DNA from: Bacillota bacterium
GTDB lineage: Bacteria; Bacillota; Clostridia; Lachnospirales; Lachnospiraceae
NCBI GenBank assembly: GCA_023439125.1
Contig: JAEXOU010000004.1
Coordinates: forward strand, 12,556 to 76,555
Length of the DNA: 64,000 nt
Direction of reading: 5' to 3'
Shown: in pieces, positions 8,491 through 15,686 of the stretch
Position numbering within the stretch: the stretch's first letter is position 1
Layout: each line of letters begins with the position of its first letter
The notes under the pieces: generated by a model
Databases searched by the model: none
The model's input: only the letters and a program-made list of their open reading frames with translations
Told to the model about the DNA's origin: nothing
Program-made: the position numbers and the translations under genes

Positions 8491-8553
8491 TCAAGTCATT
8501 CGTCTCTTAATATAGCATTATTATTTTATCATGATAATTATCATCTCTAAAAC
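8491..8553 (-). pseudogene. remnant of GNAT gene 3' end
   Basis: These 63 bases match, at most positions, 10100-10163, which encodes the last 20 or so residues of the acetyltransferase pseudogene on the same strand. Read on the minus strand, RDDNYHDKIIM is intact, after which a one-base deletion shifts the frame relative to ILREEWLD. It looks like a leftover of duplication or recombination around 8.5-10.6 kb. Confidence 0.7.
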
Positions 8554-8568
8554 GTTCATATATCCTAC

Positions 8569-8856
8569 TTAACAAATTTCAAAGAATACTGCTATACAGC
8601 AAATGAAAATAAACGCTGAACAGCAAAAAATAGGGATTGCATAAGGTTTATTTTTCTTATATATTTTAATACCATTTAATAAAGTAATTACTCCTAAAAT
8701 TGGAATTGTAATTGAGTTTGAATTTGAAATGTTGATTATTCCTAATAAAGCAACTACTGATAATACTATCACTATACACGATAAACCGATAATTACTACT
8801 TTAAATATTTTGTCTGCTAAAGAACTCTTTTCCCAGTTATCTTTAATTCTCCCCAT
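8569..8856 (-). CDS. small multi-pass membrane protein, unknown function
   Basis: A 95-residue protein with a charged N-terminus (MGRIKDNWEKSS) and three hydrophobic stretches: about residues 20-42 (VVIIGLSCIVIVLSVVALLG), 50-62 and 72-93 (AIPIFCCSAFIFICCIAVFF). An AGGAGG ribosome binding site lies directly upstream on this strand, which supports a real gene. I do not recognise the family. It stands alone between the GNAT remnant and the histidyl-tRNA synthetase remnant. Confidence 0.7.
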   Translation of the reverse strand: MGRIKDNWEKSSLADKIFKVVIIGLSCIVIVLSVVALLGIINISNSNSITIPILGVITLLNGIKIYKKNKPYAIPIFCCSAFIFICCIAVFFEIC

Positions 8857-9015
8857 TTGAACCTCCTATTAATTAATAACTGATTTATATCACTTCTAAT
8901 AAGTTATAAGAACTATTTGCATTATAACACATCGAATTACCAAACAACACCATATTATTTTTATATGTTTTGGTATTAAATGTATTTGTATGTGATAATT
9001 TCGATGATATGAAGA

Positions 9016-9306
9016 GTGATCATCCAAAGTATAGCCGCATGTGGATTTTCTATCGGTTTTGAGCGAATTATTACAATTCTGCAGGATAATGCAAAGTGCA
9101 GTAATTATAGAAACAAAAAGAGCATTGCTATTTTGGTTGATAAGAATATTAGTTCTGAAAGAATAATTGAGATATTTGAAGAAGCAACAGCATTAAGAAA
9201 ATGTGGAAATATAGTTTTAGTTCAGCCATTAAATAAAAATGCTAAATTTCAAGTTGAAAATCTTGAAAAAGATGGGTATACAGATATTCGTAAAGTATTA
9301 AACTAA
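9016..9306 (+). pseudogene. C-terminal fragment of a histidyl-tRNA synthetase (HisS/HisZ-like)
   Basis: The 96-codon frame begins next to class II synthetase motif 3, ACGFSIGFERIITIL, and continues into the anticodon-binding domain (SIAILVDKNISSERIIEIFEE...GNIVLVQPL..NAKFQVENLEKDGYTDI). A full HisS is over 400 residues, so motifs 1 and 2 and most of the catalytic domain are missing. The first codon is GTG without a ribosome binding site, and a TGA stop lies in frame just upstream at 9010-9012. It is therefore read as a truncated leftover, not as a working gene. Confidence 0.75.
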
Positions 9307-9335
9307 GATTTCCAAACCTTTTTCCCTATGAGTAT

Positions 9336-9365
9336 ATAAGAGCAGAATTACGGTTCTGCCCTTAT
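9336..9365 (+). terminator. hairpin downstream of the HisS-like fragment
   Basis: ATAAGAGCAGAA (9336-9347) pairs with TTCTGCCCTTAT (9354-9365) with one A-C mismatch and a 6-nt loop. There is no strong T-run after it, so termination is uncertain. It may be the original terminator of the broken synthetase gene. Confidence 0.4.
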
Positions 9366-9442
9366 GTATCATATTTGATATGATGCAAATGTTAAACTTG
9401 CACTGCGAGTTAACTTTTATAGCTCATGTGTAAAATGCTGAG

Positions 9443-9925
9443 TTACATTAGGTTAAAAGGTGAATAATATTTTCTCCTGACTGCCTGAGTAAAACCGTAA
9501 TCAATAATGACAGGACGATTGTTAATCATACCCCAGTTAGCAGTTCGATATAAATCATTCAGTAGTATACTATGATTTATGAGAACATGCCTAATCTCTT
9601 GTAATTGAAAAAGTTCTCGATTACTCTGTACATTAAAATATCTCCTTACTTCAGAGAAATCCTTAATATGGATGGCTTTCTCCATAATCAGCAATCGAAA
9701 ATCATCAGATACTTTTATAACTTTAGCATAGATACTAGAGTGGTCGGATAAGGAGATATGATTTTCAACTTTGTTTTGTGCAATCCCTTTGTTGTTCTTT
9801 GCAACTTTGACAACATAATCATTTTCTAAATCATACACTATTCTACCAGACCCTGAGCCAATACATTGGTAAACCCCATTTCTTATATTCGAATCAATAA
9901 GATCAAAATCAATTATTTCATTCAT
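9443..9925 (-). CDS. minimal protein-kinase-like protein
   Basis: A 160-residue protein with traits of the kinase fold: a glycine-rich loop CIGSGSGRIVYDL (residues 21-33), a candidate ATP-binding Lys in YVVKVAKN (K40), a hinge-like RLLIMEKAIH, and a metal-binding motif VIIDYGFT in place of DFG after NWGMINNRP. No HRD-like catalytic loop of normal length is obvious, although LNDLYRTANWG could take its place. It is about half the size of a normal kinase domain. Similar small proteins occur in phages and mobile regions. No strong ribosome binding site is seen (weak AGGGA). Substrate unknown. Confidence 0.6.
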   Translation of the reverse strand: MNEIIDFDLIDSNIRNGVYQCIGSGSGRIVYDLENDYVVKVAKNNKGIAQNKVENHISLSDHSSIYAKVIKVSDDFRLLIMEKAIHIKDFSEVRRYFNVQSNRELFQLQEIRHVLINHSILLNDLYRTANWGMINNRPVIIDYGFTQAVRRKYYSPFNLM

Positions 9926-10089
9926 AGTCGCGAGTCCCTATAATATTAAAATGTCTTATAATATTATATTATGCACTTCATAATCAGTTAGTGTTTATTA
10001 AAAGTCATTACAAGTAAAATCAAGGGTTCTAATGTCATTTCATGGTTTTACAGATATATCCATATGCCTTACCAAGGTGAGAGTTGCAA

Positions 10090-10614
10090 CTATTGTGTAT
10101 CAAGCCATTCTTCTCTTAATATTGCCATAATAATTTTATCATGATATTTATCATCTCTAAAACATGCCTGTTTCATTACCCCTTCTGTCTTAAAGTTTGC
10201 CTTGGCGTATGCTTTGATAGCTCCTTTATTTTCATCTGAAACAGTAAGCATAATCCTGTGAAGATTTAATTCTTGAAATCCCATTCTTACAATTTCTTTC
10301 GTTACGAATGTTCCAATGCCTTTTCCGTGATACGTTTTATCACCAATAAAAATAAAGTATTCTCCTGATTAATTAATATTATTGATATGCGCAATCCCTG
10401 CATATCCTATTAATCGATTGGTTGTCATATCGACAATCGCTTTATTAAATGACGTGCTGTCTGATAGTAAATTATCAAACCACTGTGATATATCACTATC
10501 TTTTGTCATCCTTAGAAATATGGACAGTGAATATTTTATGACATCCTTATCCTTTAGCCATAAAAAGAAATGTTCTTTGTCGGATAATTGTAACTCCCTC
10601 AATAGGATATTCAT
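10090..10614 (-). pseudogene. RimJ/RimL-type GNAT acetyltransferase interrupted by one nonsense codon
   Basis: Read on the minus strand in one frame, the sequence encodes a complete RimJ/RimL-type acetyltransferase of about 174 codons: MNILLRELQLSDKEHFF at the start, LIGYAGIAHINNIN, then TAA at 10369-10371, then SGEYFIFIGDKTYHGKGIG, a complete acetyl-CoA loop (YHGKGIGT), and the helix GAIKAYAKANFKTEG. Both halves are in the same frame, so a single substitution (for example CAA to TAA in NINQSGEYF) explains the break. The half with the CoA loop lacks its own start signal. Function is presumed lost unless the stop is read through. Confidence 0.8.
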
Positions 10615-11068
10615 ACAAGCTTTTCTCCTTAGCTTATTATTCTGATTGCAAATGATCTAATTTGATTAGGCAAAACATGCTCTATCCTTTGATATCATAT
10701 CACTTATGTATAATGACATCAATATTTACTAACAAAATCTTCCTGATAAGTCAGTTGTAGACATGCGTTAACACTTGTTATATGAATTAACATATCCTCA
10801 AAGATGGAACGAGTGACTGTTACAATTCTGATTTTTGGGGTGTATACTTCGTTGGGGAGGTGTAGATGGTAGACTTTAGTTGCATTTATTGACTTACTAT
10901 TTTAGCAAAAGTATAATAAGATATATTTACAATTTGTCACTAAATATTTAGTCAAGTAAAAGTTGTTGTCATATTGGCTATAGGATCAAAATACGATAAA
11001 TGATTAATTGGAAAGTCGGATGAGTGCATTTCGTTTCTGATATCATTGAATCAAAGGAGGAGCATAAG
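10615..11068. other. gene-free stretch before the second AraC-type gene
   Basis: No credible reading frame is seen in these 454 bases. It holds a good promoter at 10889-10917 and the long leader of the AraC-type gene. A GGGGAGG at 10854-10860 precedes only an 8-codon frame. No stable hairpin was noticed. Confidence 0.5.
10889..10917 (+). promoter_or_regulatory. sigma-A-type promoter
   Basis: TTGACT (10889-10894), 17-nt spacer, TATAAT (10912-10917). It points to the AraC-type gene at 11069 and would give a leader of about 145 nt. Confidence 0.65.
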
Positions 11069-11914
11069 ATGAATCTCATTGAACAACTTAACCGAGCAAT
11101 TGAGTATATTGAGTTAAATCTGACTGATGCAGAAGCATTATCATCGGTAGCAAAAGTAACATCGTATTCGTCCTATCATTTTCAACGAATATTCAACTAC
11201 CTTACAGATATGCCACTTTCAGAGTATATACGGAAACGCAAAATGTCAGTAGCGGTGGTGGACCTGCAAAGAGGAGATAAGGTAATTGATGTTGCTGTAA
11301 AATACGGATATAACAGCGCTGATAGCTTTACAAGAGCATTTGAAAGGCAACATGGTTTCACTCCAACAATTGTTCGGCAGGATGGTGTGAAGTTTCAGAT
11401 ATATCCACCTTTGACTTTTCAAATTCAGATTAAAGGAGTGAAAAAAATGACTTGTAAGATTGAAACAAAAAGTGCATTTGAAATGTTCGGTATTTATGGC
11501 GAAATAAGTTCCGATATGGAGAAAGCATTTGATGAAGTATCAATGTTTTGTAAGCAGTGTGACGATGATGGCTCGGTTGACGAAATGAATAACTTATTGG
11601 GAGAAGAACCTGATACTATGCTTCATGCAGCACTGTATGACCACACGGAGACCACCTTTAAGTATATGATATGTCAGCATGTACCAGAAGCTATGGATAT
11701 TCCGAAACGATTTACCATACTACATGTTCCGGCTATGACATGGGCCATATTTTCAGTGGACGACTGTGAGATGCAAAGTATGTGGCGACGAATCTATGCA
11801 GAATGGCTACCAACATCAGGTTATAATCTGGTGGGAGATATCAATTTCGAAATGTATTACGGCAAAGCAGATAATGCGAGAGGTGAAATCTGGATTCCTG
11901 TTGAGGCTCAATAA
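11069..11914 (+). CDS. AraC family transcriptional regulator with GyrI-like effector domain
   Basis: A 281-residue regulator with an AraC HTH pair (about residues 1-100; SYHFQRIFNYLTDMPLSEYI, then YGYNSADSFTRAFERQHGFTP) and a GyrI-like ligand domain from residue 127 (MTCKIETKSAFEMFGIYGEI). It shares domain order with the gene at 3706 and is likely a paralogue. ATG 11069 has AAGGAGG at 11054-11060; an upstream in-frame ATG at 11024 lacks one. Residue 127 is itself an ATG with its own AAAGGAGTG, so the ligand domain might also be made alone. A clear terminator follows. Confidence 0.9.
   Translation: MNLIEQLNRAIEYIELNLTDAEALSSVAKVTSYSSYHFQRIFNYLTDMPLSEYIRKRKMSVAVVDLQRGDKVIDVAVKYGYNSADSFTRAFERQHGFTPTIVRQDGVKFQIYPPLTFQIQIKGVKKMTCKIETKSAFEMFGIYGEISSDMEKAFDEVSMFCKQCDDDGSVDEMNNLLGEEPDTMLHAALYDHTETTFKYMICQHVPEAMDIPKRFTILHVPAMTWAIFSVDDCEMQSMWRRIYAEWLPTSGYNLVGDINFEMYYGKADNARGEIWIPVEAQ
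11432..11449 (+). promoter_or_regulatory. internal ribosome binding site and start inside the AraC-type gene
   Basis: AAAGGAGTG (11432-11440) is followed by six A and an in-frame ATG (11447-11449), exactly where the GyrI-like domain begins. Spacing is ideal for translation. It could give a 155-residue free ligand-binding domain or be a trace of gene fusion. Confidence 0.45.
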
Positions 11915-11926
11915 GGTTATGCAGGA

Positions 11927-11964
11927 GACGGGAGCTATAATATTTATAGCTCCTGTCTTTTATT
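11927..11964 (+). terminator. rho-independent terminator of the AraC-type gene
   Basis: GACGGGAGCTATA (11927-11939) pairs with TATAGCTCCTGTC (11945-11957), one G-T wobble, short loop, followed by TTTTATT. Confidence 0.85.
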
Positions 11965-12023
11965 GTGGTATTTAGACTAGAATGAGTATATAATTAGATT
12001 ATTACATAACCAACTTATAAGAC

Positions 12024-12050
12024 AAAAAATGCACACATCCCATGTGTGCA
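12024..12050 (-). terminator. perfect minus-strand terminator without an obvious gene
   Basis: TGCACACAT (12030-12038) pairs perfectly with ATGTGTGCA (12042-12050) across CCC. On the minus strand the stem is followed by six T (12024-12029). No credible minus-strand gene ends here, so it may close a small RNA starting near 12186. Confidence 0.7.
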
Positions 12051-12164
12051 AGTAAGTATGCAGATAATAAAAGAAACCGTACCCTCCTGTTTATGAGTGC
12101 GGGGATTTGTTGGAATGCCGTCTCGTGCTATATTGATAAAGGCAGGATAGCTAACACTAAGTAA

Positions 12165-12193
12165 TTGACAATAATTATTTCTCGGATTATATA
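12165..12193 (+). promoter_or_regulatory. sigma-A-type promoter
   Basis: TTGACA (12165-12170), 17-nt spacer, TATATA (12188-12193), 85 nt before the gene at 12278. A TATAAT on the opposite strand (12186-12191) overlaps its -10 box. Confidence 0.65.
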
Positions 12194-12277
12194 CCAAATG
12201 ATAACACAATAGTAAATTTATTTATATGTTTGCTTTATTATTCTGATTGAACAATATTATTTAATAGGAGGAATACT

Positions 12278-12808
12278 ATGGGTTTTCTTAAAAACTTCTT
12301 TAAAAACGAGGAGAGTAATGATAATTTTACATTAATAGCTGAGAACATGGCAACTATTTACTACATCATTAAAGAGTCGCAATATGGTAGTAAATTAACA
12401 GAGAACCAAATATTATATGCAACAGGATTTATTGATACACTAAGTTACTTGATGAGCGAAAGTATCACAGATGAAGAGATTAAGCAGGCAGTTACGTTGG
12501 GATATATTGGGCAATGTAAGCTGGATACTTATTTGAAACCTCATAGAGCAATGCTCGAATTTGGTGAAAATCAACCATTAATTGGAATGATTATGCAGAT
12601 TGAGTGCTTAATCTTTTATCAAGATACTGGAATGAGAGCAAGAGAACTAATAGATATGGTAATTTCTCAAAAAGAAAAAATTGAAGCTGCAACGTTGGGT
12701 ACATTAGCACAGGGGAGTGAATCGAAATATTATAATGACTTATTTCCTTTAGTTATGCAGATTTTAAATGATGAATATGTTGAAGTTTTAAAAGAGTTAT
12801 CTTTTTAA
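12278..12808 (+). CDS. hypothetical soluble helical protein
   Basis: A 176-residue protein with no signal peptide or membrane segment. The N-terminus MGFLKNFFKNEESND is a short amphipathic helix, and the rest is predicted helical from its pattern (TLIAENMATIYYIIKESQ, ILYATGFIDTLSYLMSES). I do not recognise the family. A strong AGGAGG-type ribosome binding site (AATAGGAGG, 8 nt before ATG) and an upstream consensus promoter support expression. It may be transcribed with the GNAT-like gene 92 bp downstream. Confidence 0.75.
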   Translation: MGFLKNFFKNEESNDNFTLIAENMATIYYIIKESQYGSKLTENQILYATGFIDTLSYLMSESITDEEIKQAVTLGYIGQCKLDTYLKPHRAMLEFGENQPLIGMIMQIECLIFYQDTGMRARELIDMVISQKEKIEAATLGTLAQGSESKYYNDLFPLVMQILNDEYVEVLKELSF

Positions 12809-12900
12809 CTTAGTATAAATAGTACATAGGAAAATGCATTAAATTACGAATCATGATTGTATTTACGAAAGAATGATATGTTAGAAGAGGTGAGGTAACG

Positions 12901-13806
12901 ATGTATTATCATAGAACATATGTAGAGCAGTCTGATGATTTTAACAATATGTGCGAATTAGTTTCATACTTGAACAGTTTGCATTTATGTGATTGGTCAT
13001 TAGGTAGAATGTATGGATGGAAATATGGTAGATGGAGTAAAGAAAGTCAGATTGATTCACTGTTTGAAAAACAGGTAGAGTTGTTTTTTGATGATTCTAA
13101 TGCCTTATGTGGAATAATTATAACGGAGAATTTTGGAGGAAGTTATTATCTTCTTTCAAAGAAAGACCAAGACCTTTTACAATCAATGATTAACTTTTTG
13201 ATAGAATGTGAAAGATTTAATAGACCATATGTAATAACCATACCAGTGGATGACATATGCCAAATTGATATGCTTGAAAGAAACGGATTTGTTTATACTG
13301 GTGACGCGGATGTTACATATAGGTACAATTCTGAGGATATTGTGTTACCAAATATATTAATACCAAATGGCTTTGCTATAACATCTCAAAAAGAGTATTT
13401 AGATGAATCGAAGGCAGAATTGTTAAGATTTTATGCATTTAATCCTGATGGTATTTATGATGAGATAATTGACCATGCATACAAATATGCAAGAAATAAT
13501 CCTATATTAATTCCTGAGCTTAGCATGTTGTTGCTGAATGAAGATGGTGAACCAATCTCAACATGTATGGGACTTTTAGATAAACAAAATCAGACTATGG
13601 AAGTAGAAGTTGTTGCTACAAAAAAAGAGTATGTAAATAGAGGTTTTGCCAAGATTATGATTTCTGAATGTATGAAAAGAGGAATAAACAGAGGAGTAAA
13701 AGAAATCTCAATATCTGCTTGGGAGGAAAAAACAAGAAAAATTTATTCTTCTTTTGGTAAATCACATGCTTTGAAAAAAGTAAATTACAAGAAAAGTGTT
13801 ACTTAA
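12901..13806 (+). CDS. two-domain GNAT family protein
   Basis: A 301-residue protein whose C-terminal half is a GNAT domain: TMEVEVVATKKEYVNRGFAK (about residues 236-255) carries the acetyl-CoA loop, and WEEKTRKIYSSFGKSHALK is the final helix and strand. The N-terminal half (NSLHLCDWSLGRMYGWKYG...LIECERFNRPYVITIP...ERNGFVYTGD) looks like a second, degenerate GNAT domain that ends with the familiar LERNGF motif. The substrate is unknown. The ribosome binding site is GAGGTGAGG. The gene lies between a hypothetical protein and a secreted protein on the same strand. Confidence 0.8.
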   Translation: MYYHRTYVEQSDDFNNMCELVSYLNSLHLCDWSLGRMYGWKYGRWSKESQIDSLFEKQVELFFDDSNALCGIIITENFGGSYYLLSKKDQDLLQSMINFLIECERFNRPYVITIPVDDICQIDMLERNGFVYTGDADVTYRYNSEDIVLPNILIPNGFAITSQKEYLDESKAELLRFYAFNPDGIYDEIIDHAYKYARNNPILIPELSMLLLNEDGEPISTCMGLLDKQNQTMEVEVVATKKEYVNRGFAKIMISECMKRGINRGVKEISISAWEEKTRKIYSSFGKSHALKKVNYKKSVT

Positions 13807-13832
13807 CCATTTAAAACGGAAAGAGGTATCCT

Positions 13833-14807
13833 ATGAAACATTCAATTAAAAGCAAGAGTAGGCTGTTATCCTTAATACTTGTGTTGACTTTTTTCGTTGG
13901 TATTCTTTCGATACCTTGTCAAGAGAGTATCGCAGCATCGAAAAAAGCTACTCTAGACAGAACAAGCTATACAATGTCATGTGGTTTTTTAAAACCAGAT
14001 ATGAGAATTTATCATTCGAACCAAAAATATTGCATTAATGTAACCGATGCCAATAAAAAAGCGACCTATACATTCTCATCAAGTAATACGAAAGTGCTGA
14101 AAGTGAAAGCAAGTGGGACAAAGTGTTATCTTATTGGTATTAAGCCAGGTAAGGCAACCATTACTTGTTCCCAAGAGTTAAATGGGATAAAAACACAGGT
14201 TGGGACGTGTAAAGTAACCGTAGTTAAGGCCTCTATCATTGTTAATTATGACAAATTATGTATGGGTACGGATCTTATTTATTTCGATAATTCTAGTAAT
14301 TCTGTTTGTGAGATTTTGTACCGTAATGCAAATGCAACCTATACCTATCATACCAATAGCAAGAATTTAACTATGACTGAAGTTAAGCAATATTTGTCAA
14401 GTGATGAAGATACCTATATTTATGCGCAAAAGTATACGGCAAAAAAAGCTGGTACTTATACAGTGACAGTCAAAGAAACCGTTGGTAAGACAACAAAAAA
14501 GGTAGGTAGTTTTAAGGTAAAAGTAATGGAACCAGAATTTGCAAAGAAACTTAAACTTAGTACAGGACAATATTTTGCTGGTGACTACCTCGTACAATAT
14601 CCAATGAATAATGACTATAATTATTACTCGATGCAAGGCGATGGATTTGATCTATTAGACGATGACGCAGTGATTGCATATAAGATAAATGAGAGTGGAG
14701 ACTATAGCTTATGTGCGAATAAGGAAGGTAGGGTAAAGATTAATATTCTCGAATCTGAAAGTGGGAAAAAAATTACGGATATAACTTTTATCGTTAAAGA
14801 TGACTAA
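13833..14807 (+). CDS. secreted protein with bacterial Ig-like (Big2-type) domain
   Basis: A 324-residue exported protein. The Lys-rich start and hydrophobic core LLSLILVLTFFVGILSIP (about residues 10-27), followed by ESIAASKK, form a signal peptide with a likely cleavage near residue 36. An Ig-like repeat follows (ATYTFSSSNTKVLKVKASGT, then GIKPGKATITC...GTCKVTV), typical of Big2 domains that bind surfaces or space out other domains. A second, weaker repeat (TAKKAGTYTVTVKE...VGSFKVKV) is seen later. No anchor or catalytic motif is visible. Copy 1 of the palindromic repeat element lies right behind the gene. Confidence 0.8.
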   Translation: MKHSIKSKSRLLSLILVLTFFVGILSIPCQESIAASKKATLDRTSYTMSCGFLKPDMRIYHSNQKYCINVTDANKKATYTFSSSNTKVLKVKASGTKCYLIGIKPGKATITCSQELNGIKTQVGTCKVTVVKASIIVNYDKLCMGTDLIYFDNSSNSVCEILYRNANATYTYHTNSKNLTMTEVKQYLSSDEDTYIYAQKYTAKKAGTYTVTVKETVGKTTKKVGSFKVKVMEPEFAKKLKLSTGQYFAGDYLVQYPMNNDYNYYSMQGDGFDLLDDDAVIAYKINESGDYSLCANKEGRVKINILESESGKKITDITFIVKDD

Positions 14808-14823
14808 ATATATTTGGATCTTT

Positions 14824-15002
14824 AAAGGGGCTGTCGCATCAAGGGTAGTATGAATAAAGAATGAAGGGCGATGGTATATTTTCTTCGGCGCGCTACGCTC
14901 ACAAGCCCCACAAAGTGCGTGTGGGGACTTGTAAGGCACTCCGAAAAATACCATCGTCCTTCATTCTTTTATACAATATTCAGCTAGAGCGACAGCCCCT
15001 TT
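14824..15002 (+). repeat. nested palindromic element, copy 1
   Basis: The outermost arms AAAGGGGCTGTCGC (14824-14837) and GCGACAGCCCCTTT (14989-15002) are perfect inverses. The middle arms at 14856-14877 and 14948-14969 pair over 22 bp with one G-T wobble. Between them lies the conserved core of about 75 bases (14876-14950), containing CGGCGCGCTACGCTCACAAG and a hairpin ACAAGCCCCAC / GTGGGGACTTGT. This copy has four C and four G in that stem where the others have three of each. It lies between two convergent genes. Confidence 0.85.
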
Positions 15003-15035
15003 AGGTTATATGGTGGATTATGCTATAAGTAAAAA

Positions 15036-15332
15036 CTAGTAGTTGTATGTATCATCAAACGACATACCAACAATGTCGTCCTGGTGTAAGTTCTTAATTT
15101 CTAAGTACTTTGGACTCTCCTCCATAAATAAACTTACTGCATCAACATCATCAATTGCAATCCATGAGCAACCGTTGCCTACTTTCCTAGAAATACACTT
15201 CCATACAGCATATGCCATAATTGGCTCAATTTCTAAACTTTCTTTTGAACGAAGATCTTTTACTAGGATAGCAATTTGTTCTAGTTGACTATCTAACTGC
15301 GAATCTTTTACTCCTATAATTATCTGTTTCAA
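15036..15332 (-). CDS. hypothetical small acidic protein
   Basis: A 98-residue protein of unknown function. The chosen start is TTG (15330-15332), giving M-K-Q-I-I-I-G-V-K-D, because AAAGGAG lies 5 nt upstream on this strand; the frame stays open to an ATG at 15410, which lacks a ribosome binding site. It has no signal peptide or membrane segment. Visible patterns are LEQIAILVKDLRS, a Cys in AVWKCISRKVG, and an acidic C-terminus (EIKNLHQDDIVGMSFDD). I do not recognise the family. Copy 1 of the palindromic element lies beyond its 3' end. Confidence 0.55.
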   Translation of the reverse strand: MKQIIIGVKDSQLDSQLEQIAILVKDLRSKESLEIEPIMAYAVWKCISRKVGNGCSWIAIDDVDAVSLFMEESPKYLEIKNLHQDDIVGMSFDDTYNY

Positions 15333-15476
15333 ACTTTCTCCTTTCTGGGCTAGACATGAATATAGTTGAAACTTTTCATATTCTTTTGAATCAAGACATG
15401 TTCTAAACACCTACTATATAATATGGAAATATCTTGCCTCATTATATCAAAGATTTAAATAAATAAAAAGAATTTT

Positions 15477-15518
15477 TTTACAAATCTAATATCCTATTTA
15501 CAAATCTAATATCCTATT
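15477..15518. repeat. 20-bp direct tandem repeat
   Basis: The unit TTTACAAATCTAATATCCTA occurs twice in a row (15477-15496 and 15497-15516), with a third degenerate start (TTTTACAAATTC) at 15520. It lies in the AT-rich spacer upstream of the GpsA-like gene. Confidence 0.7.
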
Positions 15519-15686
15519 ATTTTACAAATTCAAATCCATATTTATATGCAAATCTAAAGTCCAACGGGCACTAGCTATGACCCAAATGGCTACGTGGGAA
15601 TATTTGACATATCGTGTTATGGAAGTTATAATGTAAGATATTGTATTATTTTAGAATTTCTTACAACTCAGAAAGGGGAAAAGAAT

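Noticed and set aside
12015..12209. 64-codon minus-strand frame
   Set aside because: It runs through a perfect terminator hairpin and lacks a ribosome binding site; composition is not protein-like.
14709..14954. Minus-strand frame containing ACERSAPKK, and a similar one at 36630-36815
   Set aside because: Both are translations of the conserved core of the palindromic element, not genes.
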